Shown here: positions 24,668 to 35,891 of the stretch, one piece after another | How positions within the stretch are numbered: position 1 is the first letter of the stretch | Layout: every line of letters begins with the position of its first letter | Assembly (NCBI GenBank): GCA_932521035.1 | Contig: OW051497.1 | Location: 744,001-808,000, forward strand | Direction: 5' to 3' | DNA: 64,000 bases | Origin: Oscheius dolichura | Taxonomy: Eukaryota; Nematoda; Chromadorea; Rhabditida; Rhabditidae | Program-made: the position numbers and the translations under genes | Notes under the pieces: model-generated | Told to the model about the DNA's origin: nothing | What the model saw: only the letters and a program-made list of their open reading frames with translations | Database searches by the model: none

Positions 24668-24865
24668 CCCAATTGCCTTTTGTATCCCTCTCCACGGGTT
24701 TTGGAATCCTGTTGTCCATATTCTTCACATATCTTCGGACCACTGTTCATTTTTGTAGAAAAAGATTCATTTATAAACGATAGAACACATGAAAACATAG
24801 AGTTATACGGGTGATTTTACATATAAATTACAGTAGGGGGAAAAGATCAGTGTGTCATATCTGGC

Positions 24866-25731
24866 TCATGCCTCTGTCTTGGGTCTCTCGTCCATCCATT
24901 TCTTAATCTCTGGGATTTCAGAGATCTTCGAGACGAATTCATCCAAGTGAGTGTATTTTTTAAGGGCGCCGGGAAGGATTTTGTGGTTCATGAACCAGAA
25001 AATGTGAAAAATGGCCAAGTCAGCGTAGGATAGCTGGAAGTAACCGTTATTTAAAAAGACGGAGAAGCGAAATTACCTTGTCCCCAACAAAGTAGCCAGT
25101 TCCGTTCTCAGCCAGGTGGTTTTCAAACCGCGTGAGGAAGGGAGTAATCTCCGTTTCGCAGAGAGTTCGGAAGATTTCGACCTTCTTGGCGCTGTCCTCC
25201 TCGGCGAACCAGGCTTTCATTTTGATGAGTAAATCCTCGACGGACAGAACATACTCATCCATTTTAGCCGCTTCCCAGTCGTTGGATCCGGCTAGACCTG
25301 GAAATTAAAGCTCTGCTCCCGGTGTATCTATGGACAAATATAGAAATCAGAGCGGGAAATTGAAATTGGACGCTAGAATCACGTCATTTCAATTTGCCAC
25401 CAGGTGCAACACCTGCCACTATTCTCTCTCTCCTCTAAAATTCAAAACCCACGCACCTAACTGCTTTCCGAGATACTTTTCAATGGCCCGGGATTGAGCC
25501 AACGGCTTACCATCCACATAAAGGACAGGAAGTTGAGCATTAGGCATCTCTGAAATGGGTTGCTGTTGCTCTCTAGCCGGTTAAAACTCTCTCACTTTCT
25601 TTTAAAGTCGGCCAATTGGCCTTTTCAATCCTGTCGTCCTCATAGGGAACACCTGCAGCGGCAAAGATAAGCCGTGTGGGCTCAGCCCGTCCCATCATGT
25701 TGAAATAAACAAGCTTGTATTGAGGGGACAT
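24866..25731 (-). CDS. Glutathione S-transferase, sigma/nematode type
   Basis: Four exons (25596-25731, 25457-25549, 25077-25297, 24866-25033) give 205 residues, full length for a cytosolic GST. The N-terminal thioredoxin-like domain has YKLVYFNMMGRAEPTRLIF with the catalytic Tyr (residue 9), the cis-Pro segment AQLPVLYVDG and the glutathione-binding QSRAIEKYLGKQLG. The helical C-terminal domain carries GYFVGDKLSYADLAIF, the N-capping region conserved in GSTs. It conjugates glutathione to electrophiles and lipid peroxides in the cytosol. An acceptor AAATTTCAG sits 4 nt before the ATG, a trans-splice context. The sequence is complete with no damage. Confidence 0.95.
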
Positions 25732-28700
25732 GTCTCTGAAATTTCCGTGTACTTGACGAAGAAGAATAAATTAGAAAGCAATTGAAAGAAGGACAAGAAG
25801 GCGAAATAATTGGCTTGGTTATGAAGTCGGGAGGCGAGATGGAAATAGCTTCTCTTCTGAGAAAACGAGGAAAAATCAAGGCTCGCCAGGGAAAAACACC
25901 CCGGGAAAGCAATCAGTTTTTGTGATTTAGACGCTAATCAGCTCAGTGACACGCTGTCCGTCTATCAGCCGGAAAGGAATTTATACGAGTTCTTCGTGAT
26001 TTTATGGTCATCTTTCCCGGACAAGTTCAATATTTAGCGGCTCGTAAGCGTGTTCTCCGTGTTCTAACGGGGCTCCTTTCCCGGCTATCGGTAGAAAACC
26101 TTTGATGGCTAAATCGCTGAGCAGAATAAGTAGGCGAGAACGCTTGGTGGCTGCTGCTGTCCTTTGTATAGGAACTCTTCAGAGCAAAGGGGCGTGGTTG
26201 AGTTAATGAGAAGGGAGTTTTGTTGTTTCTAAACTCGTGGGAAGGCTGAGATTTTAATTTAAGGGCGGGAGAACGCAGAGATCTCATGGCAACGGAAGGA
26301 AATGTTTACAACTATAAAAAACTTATTTATACCCCCAAATAATCTCTTTTTTTCTTAATTTTTAAACCAAGGAGGAGGAAAGTAACGTGATATTTCTATA
26401 AAGAGCTTTGGGAAATAAAAATACGATCTTCTTTTCTGTTCAGCACCAATTTAGTACATGAAATATGGCTTCATTTTCCAGGGAAAGCCTAATCTTTTGC
26501 TTTTTTCCGATAAACCAGCGTGATTTTTGAAAATTCAATTACAAAACCGCGCGATCGGACTATAAAAAAGCAAAGTAAATTAGATGCAAAAAAGCAAATT
26601 GGCTAGCATTCTTCGATTCCCAGAGGCCGTTTCCCACGCACGGAAGAGAACAGAAAAAATAACTGGCATGTCGTAGCTGGTGAAAGGCCGGGGCGGGAAA
26701 GGGAGCTCAGCCTTCTCCCCCCTTTACAGCTGCTCCCTGACAAGGAAGGATATATCATGCTGAATTCATTATTTCTAGAAGGCACGAATGCGTCATTTCA
26801 TGTCTAATTTATGTGACTCTCTGTAGGAGGAGGAGGAGGAAGAATGAGATTTTATTTTAAGGCATAGGCATGTGATTGAAATACGCGGGACAGACACACA
26901 CACAAAAAGGAGAGTTAAAACCTAATTAAAGCCTTTTGGAAACGAGAAGGCGGAGGAGGACCCCCGAACCACTGGAAAAAATTCAATGGAATTAACGCGG
27001 AGAGGACTGGAGAGGGAACAAAATCAAGGGCATCTCACATTTCGGGAGAAAAAAGGACGCCAGGAGGGGGTCAGTGCAAGGGAGACGAAATTGGAGACTA
27101 GCAAACTTGAGCAAGGCTAAGGAACAAAGGGGATAGGCTAACATTTTACCGGGGGGAGAATGTGGGGGAAAACGGCTGAAGCGAACTGAATTCAATGACA
27201 GTAATCAGCTGTATTATACCCCTCTCAATGAACTCGGGCTTGTTGACTTTTCGCGCATTTTTTGCCCTAAAATGAGCTGAACAAATAAGATTAGATGACT
27301 TCAAACTATTCTCATCTTGAGATATCAGCAGTTTTGACGAAGAAACGTGTCAAACTACGCAGAAAGCTCACCAAAAGACACTCTTTGAGATCTAGACTTT
27401 GCGTGGGTCCCGTAACGAATGCAAGCATTAAAGACCGGAATAGATATCCGTTAAGAAATCATAAGGACGACGTTCTTTGCTAAACAAGGAAGAAAACCTT
27501 CAAATTGACTGAAAATTGCCCAATTTTAGGATTTTTAGAAGTTTTTAGTTCGAACAAACTTTGAGCGCATAACTTTTCATGGTTAGATAATTTCGACCGG
27601 GCAAATTTATAGTCAAAATGAAGCCCAGAGTTTACTCTACAAAAGTTGCCATGATTACTTTATAAAAAATGTAAATATGAAAGGAAATGAGCCAAAATAA
27701 CGACCAGTCGGGGATCCAGACGTTTCAAGGTCCATACACCAGAAGTCCGAAGTCTATGTGACGAATTCCTTCAGCAATTCAGACTTTTGGCTTCACCTTG
27801 CCTTTTGTTACAGATCATTAATCTTTCTACCTTTCCCCCATTGCAGCAAAAAAGAAATGGGCCCATTTCCTGCCGGAAAAACAAAGGGCTGACATATAAT
27901 TTCCGTTACGTAGGCACCGTGTCCTCAATGATTCTCTATTCTTCCGAGAAATCTAGCCGATAGTATCAGAGAGGGAGAGTGAGAGATCGAGTCAGCTGCC
28001 AACAACATTAGTGAAAGAATTGCCGCCTGGACACTAGAGACAGGTGGAAAATGGACACGATCGTCTGACAAATTGTTAACAACCGAATTGATGATTTCTC
28101 TATTAGAAAAGGCGATGTTTGCTGCGGGAAAAATAAGAGAAAAAATGAATCAGGGAAGAGAGAAAGAATAGAATAATCAACCGGGAGAAAGGGAAAGAGG
28201 CGCCGAGGGGGGAGGTAAACATTACGCGCTAATCATAAATAACCTGCTTATGCCTGGAAATATTTGGCGGGAAAGGGGGGATTCAAAAAGAGAGGTAAGC
28301 TTTGAATGTCACCAATTAGTCTTGGCCAGACGGTACAACTTTATTTACGAGTTCACACCCGCCCCACAGCCAGCCGGACGCGTGTGTGTAACCTCGTAAA
28401 CAAAAGTGGCAATTGTGGACGAATTCACGCCACACAAAAAGGAGGAGGGGAAGTAAATTCGGACGGCTTAAAATGGAGGGCTATTGAAGCCGGAAGCAAA
28501 ACACAAGGGGAAGAGAAAAGACGGAAAAGGGGTTACATCACTCTACCGAAAGTTTTTCCCCAATGCAATGGGCCATTTTAGCTCCCTTGGAGAGGGGCCT
28601 CTGGCCCTCGCGTGAGAGGGTAGCTAAACGGGGCAGATATGTACATGTGGGAAGCGAAGTGACGCGGAAAAATACTAAAAATGAAAGAGAACTCTTTATT

Positions 28701-29699
28701 TTATCCAGACGAGTGGGAAGACGGCCTTTTCTCCTAGGAGGAAAAAAGAGCGAGCGTCCTAATCAACGTCCGCTAGCGTCAGTATGGCAAAATAATGTTA
28801 GCGCCGACGAACCAAGGAATAAAAGTTCCGCTCTGAAGGTCATCAATTCTTTGACCTTTACAATAAATGGTGAGAATTTGATCTATACTCAAAGAAGGGA
28901 GGAAAAGCAGAGCAGAGCCTGTTTTTATACTATAGATGTCAAAATGAGCATGTCGCTCTCGAAAAAAACCGAGAAAAGCGGCTTTAAACAAGGCTCAGCC
29001 GATAATTTTGGGATAAAAGCAGGGAAAAGGCGACGAATAATACTAAAAGGCCCTCCCAGCTAACTGCTTTTACATCTCACACGGCGTAGCCTTATTTGCG
29101 CACTAGTGCACTAAATGCCGCAATTTATAGAGAGCCTACAACTACATGATGGAAAATTGCGTGACGACCGGGTTCTCCCCGCGATTGCTAGCCTATTTTT
29201 GGCTATTTTTAATGTGGGAAGAGGTTGGTTTGCAGGCGAGTATTCTTTTTATTAAGAATTCATGAATATGAATAGGGAAGAGGATATAAAGGGCATGAAA
29301 TCTACGAGGGCGGAGGAGTAAACAGTCCCTAGCGGACAGTGTCGTGTTGTTTTCGACAAAAATCAGCTGAGAGAGACGAGGTGCCAGGGCAAAACATTTC
29401 CCAACACAGACCAGAGCAGGCAGACATGGGAAGAGATAGTACTCGCTTGATAGGAAGATCATTGCTTGCTAGAATGGAGTCAGTTAAGGGAATGTTTGAC
29501 CAAGAACAGCGGCTCATTCATCTTGGCGGTTATTCGGGCTTTGGGGAGAAATTCATCAAGCGAGTTCGAAAGAAGACTGGGAGGTTTCAAGCAGTTTGTT
29601 TACTTTGCCGAGTTGACAATTGAATAATTCATTCTTGGCAGAGCGGAAAGGGTTCCACTTCGAAAAAATGGGAGATTATGGAGCAATTTTCTTCAAATT

Positions 29700-30270
29700 T
29701 TACAGATATCGTGATTAGTTTTTTACGCTAATTCTGAATATGTAATAAAAAAATTGGATAGACCGGTTAGTTTTTGAGCAATCACATCAAACATATTTTT
29801 CATGGCTGTTTCGGTAGCCCTTTTCGGCAAGATAATTTTGAAAGTTTGACATGGCTATCTTATTCGGGATGGTCTTTTACACCTTGCTACCAATTTTCAT
29901 GAAAGTTGGCAACAAAATAGAAGAGTCACAACATCAAACAGGTCGCTGCAGTGCTTTTCGCTGTGGCCTTTTTTTCGAAAGCTTTGTGTGTCCATCCGAA
30001 AACCTTTGCAAAACAGTTATATATACAGTTTTTTGCGCTTATTCCGAATATGTTACAAGAAAGTTAGGTTAACGTGTTAGTTTTTTAGCTATAACAGCAA
30101 ACATTTTATTTCATGTTCATGTACGTAGCATATTTCGGCTACTGAAATTTGAAAATCCGACATAACTGCCTTATTTGGCATGGACGTTTGGTGCACATTT
30201 TCATAGAAATTGGCTAAAAAATGGAAGAGCCGCAACACAAACAGATGCGGCACGCCGTCGAACGCGTCTG
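29700..30270. repeat. Two diverged direct repeats, offset about 310 bp
   Basis: Copy A (about 29700-30000) and copy B (about 30010-30270) share a series of blocks in the same order: AGTTTTTTACGC/AGTTTTTTGCGC, GAATATGT, GTTAGTTTTT, CAAACAT, TTCGG, and a final block ATTTTCAT..AA.TTGG followed by AGAGTCACAACA or AGAGCCGCAACA. By eye the copies agree at roughly 70%. Probably part of a tandem satellite or an old transposable element. Confidence 0.65.
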
Positions 30271-30826
30271 TAACAATTGGACTGCAGAGCCGAAAAGCTT
30301 CCTAAATTGACCTTATTTACCTTATTGGCGGCTTCCTCGACAATTTTTTTGTCAATTATACGAAATCGACAGGAAAACAAACTTGTGCAATGACGTTTGC
30401 TGCTTTAGAAACTTTTGTGGCATTGCCCATTTTCCCTCCTAGAGAATGAGGAACACTACCGATTATTTTCGTGCTTTAGAATCTATGATATTCTACCGAA
30501 TATCAGCAAAAAGAGAACAATTCGTTTGTTAAAAAGAGGAATCTCAATAAAAAGGGTGATTTGGGAGACTGTACAAAAAGGGAACAATAGAGAAGACCCC
30601 CAAGGACACAACAAAAAGAGAACAATATTCGTTGAGGAAAAATATATCCAAATCACGGCTATCTTTTCGGATATTGCCCTTTCCCAGCAATTCTCAACAA
30701 TGAAGTCGACAACGACAATGTTCAGCCGTGGAAGATAGGATTCCATGAAAGAAATGAAGGTATTGCCTCTGGGAACGGTCATTTCCATGTCACAAGATAC
30801 TGGCGAAACGAGCATAGGTGGGGGGT

Positions 30827-30850
30827 CGAGGGGGGGCGGCAGCCCCCCTC
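30827..30850. repeat. GC-rich hairpin
   Basis: GAGGGGGG pairs with CCCCCCTC around a short GCGGCA-type loop, preceded by another G-run. Such strong hairpins often mark the end of Helitron-like or other repeats. Here no partner terminus was recognised. Confidence 0.5.
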
Positions 30851-32496
30851 GTATGTTAAAAAGAAATTGGGAAAAAGCATACATGGGCAAAACGCCCAAT
30901 TTCGGGCCCGCCCGTTTTTGGGCACTTTTGAGGGAACGTTTTGAACCGTTGTTTTTTAATCTGTGGGGTGATTTTCGAGCTTCGAAATTATTAAACAGGC
31001 TTCTCTTAAAATCAGTATATCGTAGAATTATAGGGGGCCCGAAAAGACCAACGAAATTGGTATTCTTACGCTGTCGCGAGCTGCTTATTCCTGACTACAT
31101 TGCGGGGGGAACCCACAATGTTTCCCATGGCGTAAATCCCTTACCCTTTGCTATCATTTTCATGCGCTGTCATGGCCAATTCACAAAGTAAAAAGACCTT
31201 ACGAATATGTTGACTAGGTCGCGCTTCTCTACTTTGGATCATCGGAGGTCGCACCGCGATGCTCACGGCATAAATGTTCCTTTTCTTGTTTATAACCTCC
31301 CATTGATATTAATGTTTCAGTGTTCGGTTATGGACAACACCCAAAGCTGCCCTTATCTCGACGAGGTTTTGCCTCCTGGCAATCTGAATATTGGAAGACT
31401 TCGCTACTCAGACGACAGCCTTGAGGAAGAAACCAGCAGGTATTTTGCATAGATTATTGTGTACTACTTTTCGATTCTAGAGAGATTCGCCATGCAGAGA
31501 GAACCTTGTGGTTTTTCAACGCGGAAAAGAGGAAGAGGTAACGTTTTAAATAATCCTCTGCCCCGCGTCGCTCTCCCTCTTTAAAAGTGTTCATATCTCC
31601 CCCAGACGAGTGTAACCTTGAACCCCGCCGACCAGTGATGATGCTTACAATAGCTATTTTCTCCCCGCGTTGAAATGTCATCGGCACCATCGTTCCCTGC
31701 TGCGACCTCTGTCACGGATCCTTATCGCCCTGGGCATGATGACATTTCGCTGCACTATTTAACTTGGCCGCTTTTTGTGGAGAGAAGACGCGGCTATTTG
31801 CCGCTGCGGTTTGGTCTAGGACGGTTTCCCGAAATTTTTATCAGTTATTTTAAACCGTTTTCGACTACTGGCAGCCATTCTAGTCTATTTTCCAGTAGTA
31901 AAGCACATTTTATACCTAAATTGATATCAATTTCGGTTAAAAACACTATGTAACACTTGAATTTATAAGCAATTGAGCACACCTTGCCGTCTATAACAAG
32001 CATTTATCTACACACGCCGTTCGATTCGAAACGGATGGCTTGCCAGCTCACACTACCTTTTAATCTATTTCCAATCTATTTTTTCCGTTTTTCCATTTCT
32101 TTTCTTTCTTTAAAACACTTCAAAAATTATTCTAAACCTTTCTTAAAGTTTAAAATCAGTTTTCGTTCAAAGAAAATCGGAAAAAAATGATTCTAGGCAA
32201 ATTTTAAAGCTCAAATATAAAATTCTCTTGGCAAATTTCCCAGACAGGAAGTATTTTTGAATAAAATTGGAATAAACCAAGAGGGCACAGCCCTTTTGCA
32301 AATATTTTGATCTATTGCAATCTCTTCCTGCCGCCCGCTCTTTTATTTGCACCCCGCGACGGGCAACTGCCAGTCGGGCAAGTGATCTTTGGGTGATGAT
32401 CTCCTCCTTCCAAACAACCGGTCTTTGTCCGTATTTTTGGTCATTCTCCCCTTCTTCTAAAGCCATCGAGCCAGTATAATCTGCTTTTTCAGCATC

Positions 32497-33831
32497 ATGA
32501 CTGTCGGAGGACCTACCGTCAAGCTTTCCAATGGAGTCGAGATGCCATTGGTTGGGCTCGGAACCTGGCAGGTGAACAACTATCCCCATTTATTTATTTT
32601 CTTGTTATTTTGCAGAGTACCCCTGCTGAGGTAAAGGCCGCTGTTCACGCTGCCATTGATGCCGGGTACCGCCTCATTGACACCGCTGCCGTCTATGACA
32701 ATGAAACCTCTATTGGAGAGGCTATTAAGGAGGCTATCGATGCTGGAAAGATCAAGAGGGAGGAACTCTTCGTCACCACCAAGCTCTGGGCCAGCCACCT
32801 TGGTCCCAAGGATTCCCTTCAAGCTGCTAAGGACTCCGTCAAGCGATTGGGTCTCGAATACGTTGATCTCTACCTGGCTCACATGCCCGCTGCCTTCAAT
32901 GTAAGTCAATCTTTAGATACGCATCATTATTTTGATATCCAGAATGCAATGTCCGAGCAGGACCACAGTGTCACCGTTGAGGACGTGTGGCACGGGCTTG
33001 AGGCTGTCTACGAGGCTAAGCTGGCCAGAGCTATTGGAGTATCCAACTGGTCTGGAGAGCAGATCGAGCGCGCCATGAAGGTTGCCAAGGTTCCTATTCA
33101 TAACAACCAGGTTGGCATTTTTCTTCCTTTTTAATGTAACGGTGTTGTTAAGGTTGAATTGTACCTGTACTGGCCCCAGCACGATCTCCACGAGATCTCC
33201 AAGAAGCACAACATCGTTGTGACCTCCTACGCCTCACTGGGATCTCCCGGACGTGTCAACTTCAGTCTCCCCTCTGGAGCGTAAGTCGTATTCCCTTGAT
33301 TTTAAACATTCCATTCTTTAGTAAGCTCAACTGGGCCCCTGCCCCCAGCGCCCTTGAGGACGAGCACGTCTTGGCCTTGGCCAAGAAGCACAACAAGAGC
33401 CCTGCTCAGATTCTCCTCCGCTACATCCTAGACCGTGGAATTGCCATCATCCCCAAGTCTGTCAACGCCCAGAGGATCAAGGAGAACTTCAACCTCTTCG
33501 ACTTCAAGCTCACCGCCGATGAGATCAAGGAGCTGGAGAGCACTCCTCACCGCCAGAGGCTCTTCCTGCAAGACTTGTAAGTCATCTTTTTTCAGTGCTT
33601 CCTAGGAATAAGTCCACGTAGTTTTATTTTTATCGCCGCTACCGATAAGATTCGAATTGTCATGAAAGAATAGCCCTCCTGATAGGCGCGTCTGGGAAAG
33701 GACAAGGATTGAACTAATTTGGCGCCAAACGAACAACGAGATAGTCCATATTTTCCTTTTTTCTCAAATGATATAATTTTTTTAGCATGGAGGGCCACCC
33801 CGAGGACCCCTTCAAAAACGAGAGGAAGTAA
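32497..33831 (+). CDS. Aldo-keto reductase (copy 1)
   Basis: Six in-frame exons: 32497-32571, 32616-32900, 32943-33110, 33153-33280, 33322-33576, 33786-33831; 318 residues, full length. TIM-barrel AKR signatures are present: VGLGTWQ, GYRLIDTAAVYDNE, LFVTTKLWASH, GLEYVDLYLAHMPAA, RAIGVSNWSGEQIE and IPKSVNAQRIKENFNLFDF. The catalytic tetrad is complete: Asp47, Tyr52, Lys81, His114. Family members reduce aldehydes, ketones or sugars with NADPH in the cytosol. The precise substrate is not predictable. An acceptor TTTTTCAG lies 4 nt before the ATG. A further small intron (33880-33920) appears to lie in the 3' UTR, 48 nt after the stop. Two AATAAA signals follow at 33935 and 33950. It is the tandem sister of the next gene. 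Confidence 0.95.
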
Positions 33832-34547
33832 ACTTTGACGTAGATCCTGCCGGTATCACAAATGTTGTTTCTATACAAGGTTTTAATGTGTTTTCCATCC
33901 TTGTCTTTTTATTTTTACAGGCTACCAGTCTCTCAATAAATATTTTGTAAATAAAGGTGTCAACAAAGCTTATTACTTGTTTGCCTACACGTTTACAGCG
34001 ATAGATGCTCATATTTCTCAAATAGCGTTGTTAACCACAGGTTTTCCATTGTCATTGATGACCAACAAGCGTGATTAATGATTTTCCGAAAACAATTTTG
34101 TACTTTTCAAGCTTGTGAGTAAGAAGCGAATATGTGGAAGCCCATTTTATGTACACACGGCGTTTAACGCGGCTAAAAGCGCCCATCTCTTTTGTTGTTT
34201 CTATATATTTTCTAGAAATTTTGCCCGAAAATGTTTCAAACAAATATGAAACACAAAATACAAATTTAAATTTCGAATTCCATCCAAACTCTTTAAAAAC
34301 CTCTCTATTCGGATAGATTGGGGCATTTTAAACTTATTTTGATCTTTAGAATGTTTGTTCGCGACAGTTGTCATATCAATGAGTCGTGTTCTATTTCTCC
34401 ACCATTTTCCTTTTATTCCAGAGGAAATCATATAAAAGGATTGTGTAGGAACCTTTTCTGATGATTTTAAAATTAAGCCTCACCAGGATCTCGAGCTGTG
34501 CAACAATTTAGGTTTCATTTATTTTTCTTATTTTATAGAATTTTAGT
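33832..34547 (+). other. AKR1 3' UTR and spacer before AKR2
   Basis: Holds a probable 3'-UTR intron (GTTTTAATG...TTTTTACAG, 33880-33920) and polyadenylation signals AATAAA at 33935-33940 and 33950-33955. The rest is AT-rich and should contain the AKR2 promoter. No ATG exon for AKR2 was found here. Confidence 0.55.
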
Positions 34548-35891
34548 GTGTCAGTTAGAGGATTCAAAGTAAAGTTTTCTAATGGAGTGGAGATGCCGAT
34601 GGTTGGCCTGGGAACTTGGCAGGTATATATCTCCCAATTTTATTCATTTTCTTTTGTAAATTTGCAGAGTACCCAAGCTGAGGCGAAGACTGCTGTCCAT
34701 AGTGCCATTGATGTCGGATACCGATTGATTGATACAGCTGCTGTTTATGGAAACGAGGTTCCGATTGGAGAGGCTATCAAAGAGGCCATCGGCGCCAGAA
34801 AAATCAAGAGAGATGAGCTCTTCGTAACTACAAAGCTCTGGACCAACCACCTCTCCCCTAAGGATTCTATGCAAGCTGCTAAGGATTCTCTCAGTCGACT
34901 AGGGCTCGAATACGTCGATCTTTACCTGGCCCACATGCCTGCTGCCTATACGGTAAGCCGTTTCTTTAGAAGACAAGAAATATTTTGATCTGTAGACGGA
35001 TAAGAGCCGGCAGGACCACAGTGTAACTGTCCAAGATATCTGGGGAGGGCTGGAGACGATCTACGAAGCAAAGATGGCAAGGGCCATTGGTGTCTCAAAC
35101 TGGTCTGCGGAACAAATCGGTCGAGTCATGAACACCGCTAAGATTCCTATCCACAACAATCAGGTTGGTGCTTTCTTCTTTTTAACCGTACGAATGTCTT
35201 GTTTAGGTTGAACTGCATCTGTACTGGCCCCAGCATGAGCTCCATGAGATTTGTGAAAATCACAACATTGTGGTGACATCTTATGCCTCTTTGGGTTCAC
35301 CCGGACGCATGAATCAGGATCGTCTTCCATCTGGAGGGTGAGTATTTCTAATTTCTTTTTTTTTCATTTCAATTTGTTTAGTAAACGTCACTGGGCCCCT
35401 GCTCCCAGTGCTCTGGAAGACAAAAACGTTGTCGCTTTGGCAAAGAGGCACAACAAGACACGTGCCCAGATCCTTCTCCGATATTGTCTTGACCGAGGAG
35501 TTGCCATTATCCCCAAGTCGAGTAACCCTCAGAGGATCAAGGAGAACTTCAATTTGTTCGACTTCAAGTTGTCCCCAGATGAGATCAGAACCTTGGAGAG
35601 TGCACCTCATCGTCAGAGGCTCTTCTTACAAGACTAGTAGGTCATTTTCTCGCCAGTTTTTGAAAATTTTACCGCGTAATTATCTTCGCCGATAAGAATT
35701 TGAAGTCATGAAAGAATAGAACTGGAAAAGAGCAAAAGCAGAACCGATTTCGAGCCAAAAGAACAGCTAATGCTTGTGTTCCTTGTTTATTTCACCGCGA
35801 AATAACACGTCACCCTTTTAAAATCATAATAACCTATTTTTTCAGCCTACAAGGCCACCCCGAGGATCCCTTCAAGAACGAGAGGAAGTGA
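34548..35891 (+). CDS. Aldo-keto reductase (copy 2), no ATG at the expected start
   Basis: Exons 34548-34622, 34668-34952, 34996-35163, 35207-35337, 35382-35636 and 35846-35891 are the same sizes as copy 1 (one is 3 nt longer) and stay in frame for 319 codons. The tetrad Asp, Tyr, Lys, His is intact (LIDTAAVYGNE, VTTKLW, LYLAHMPAA). Where copy 1 starts ATG, this copy has GTG (34548), preceded in frame by AGT TTT AAT back to an acceptor TTTTATAG at 34538. The first ATG after that acceptor is out of frame, and the first in-frame one is at codon 16, past the first barrel strand. Either an upstream coding exon was missed, a non-AUG start is used, or this copy is recently silenced. The 3'-UTR intron (35932-35970) and AATAAA (35988) match copy 1. 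Coding drift is moderate and conservative, arguing for selection. Confidence 0.85.

Larger units (their letters stand above)
25732..32496. other. 6.8-kb gene-poor, purine-rich region
   Basis: No supported gene. From about 26 to 30 kb the plus strand is rich in A and G runs (for example 28100-29100). The long open frames there, including 28563-29063 (166 codons), carry only Lys/Arg/Glu-rich sequence expected from that composition. It contains a diverged direct repeat (29.7-30.3 kb) and a GC hairpin (30.8 kb). Confidence 0.5.

Noticed and set aside
28563-29063. 166-codon plus-strand open frame, the longest single frame in the window
   Set aside because: Lys/Arg/Glu-rich content follows from the purine-rich DNA; no domain, no leader, no splice context.
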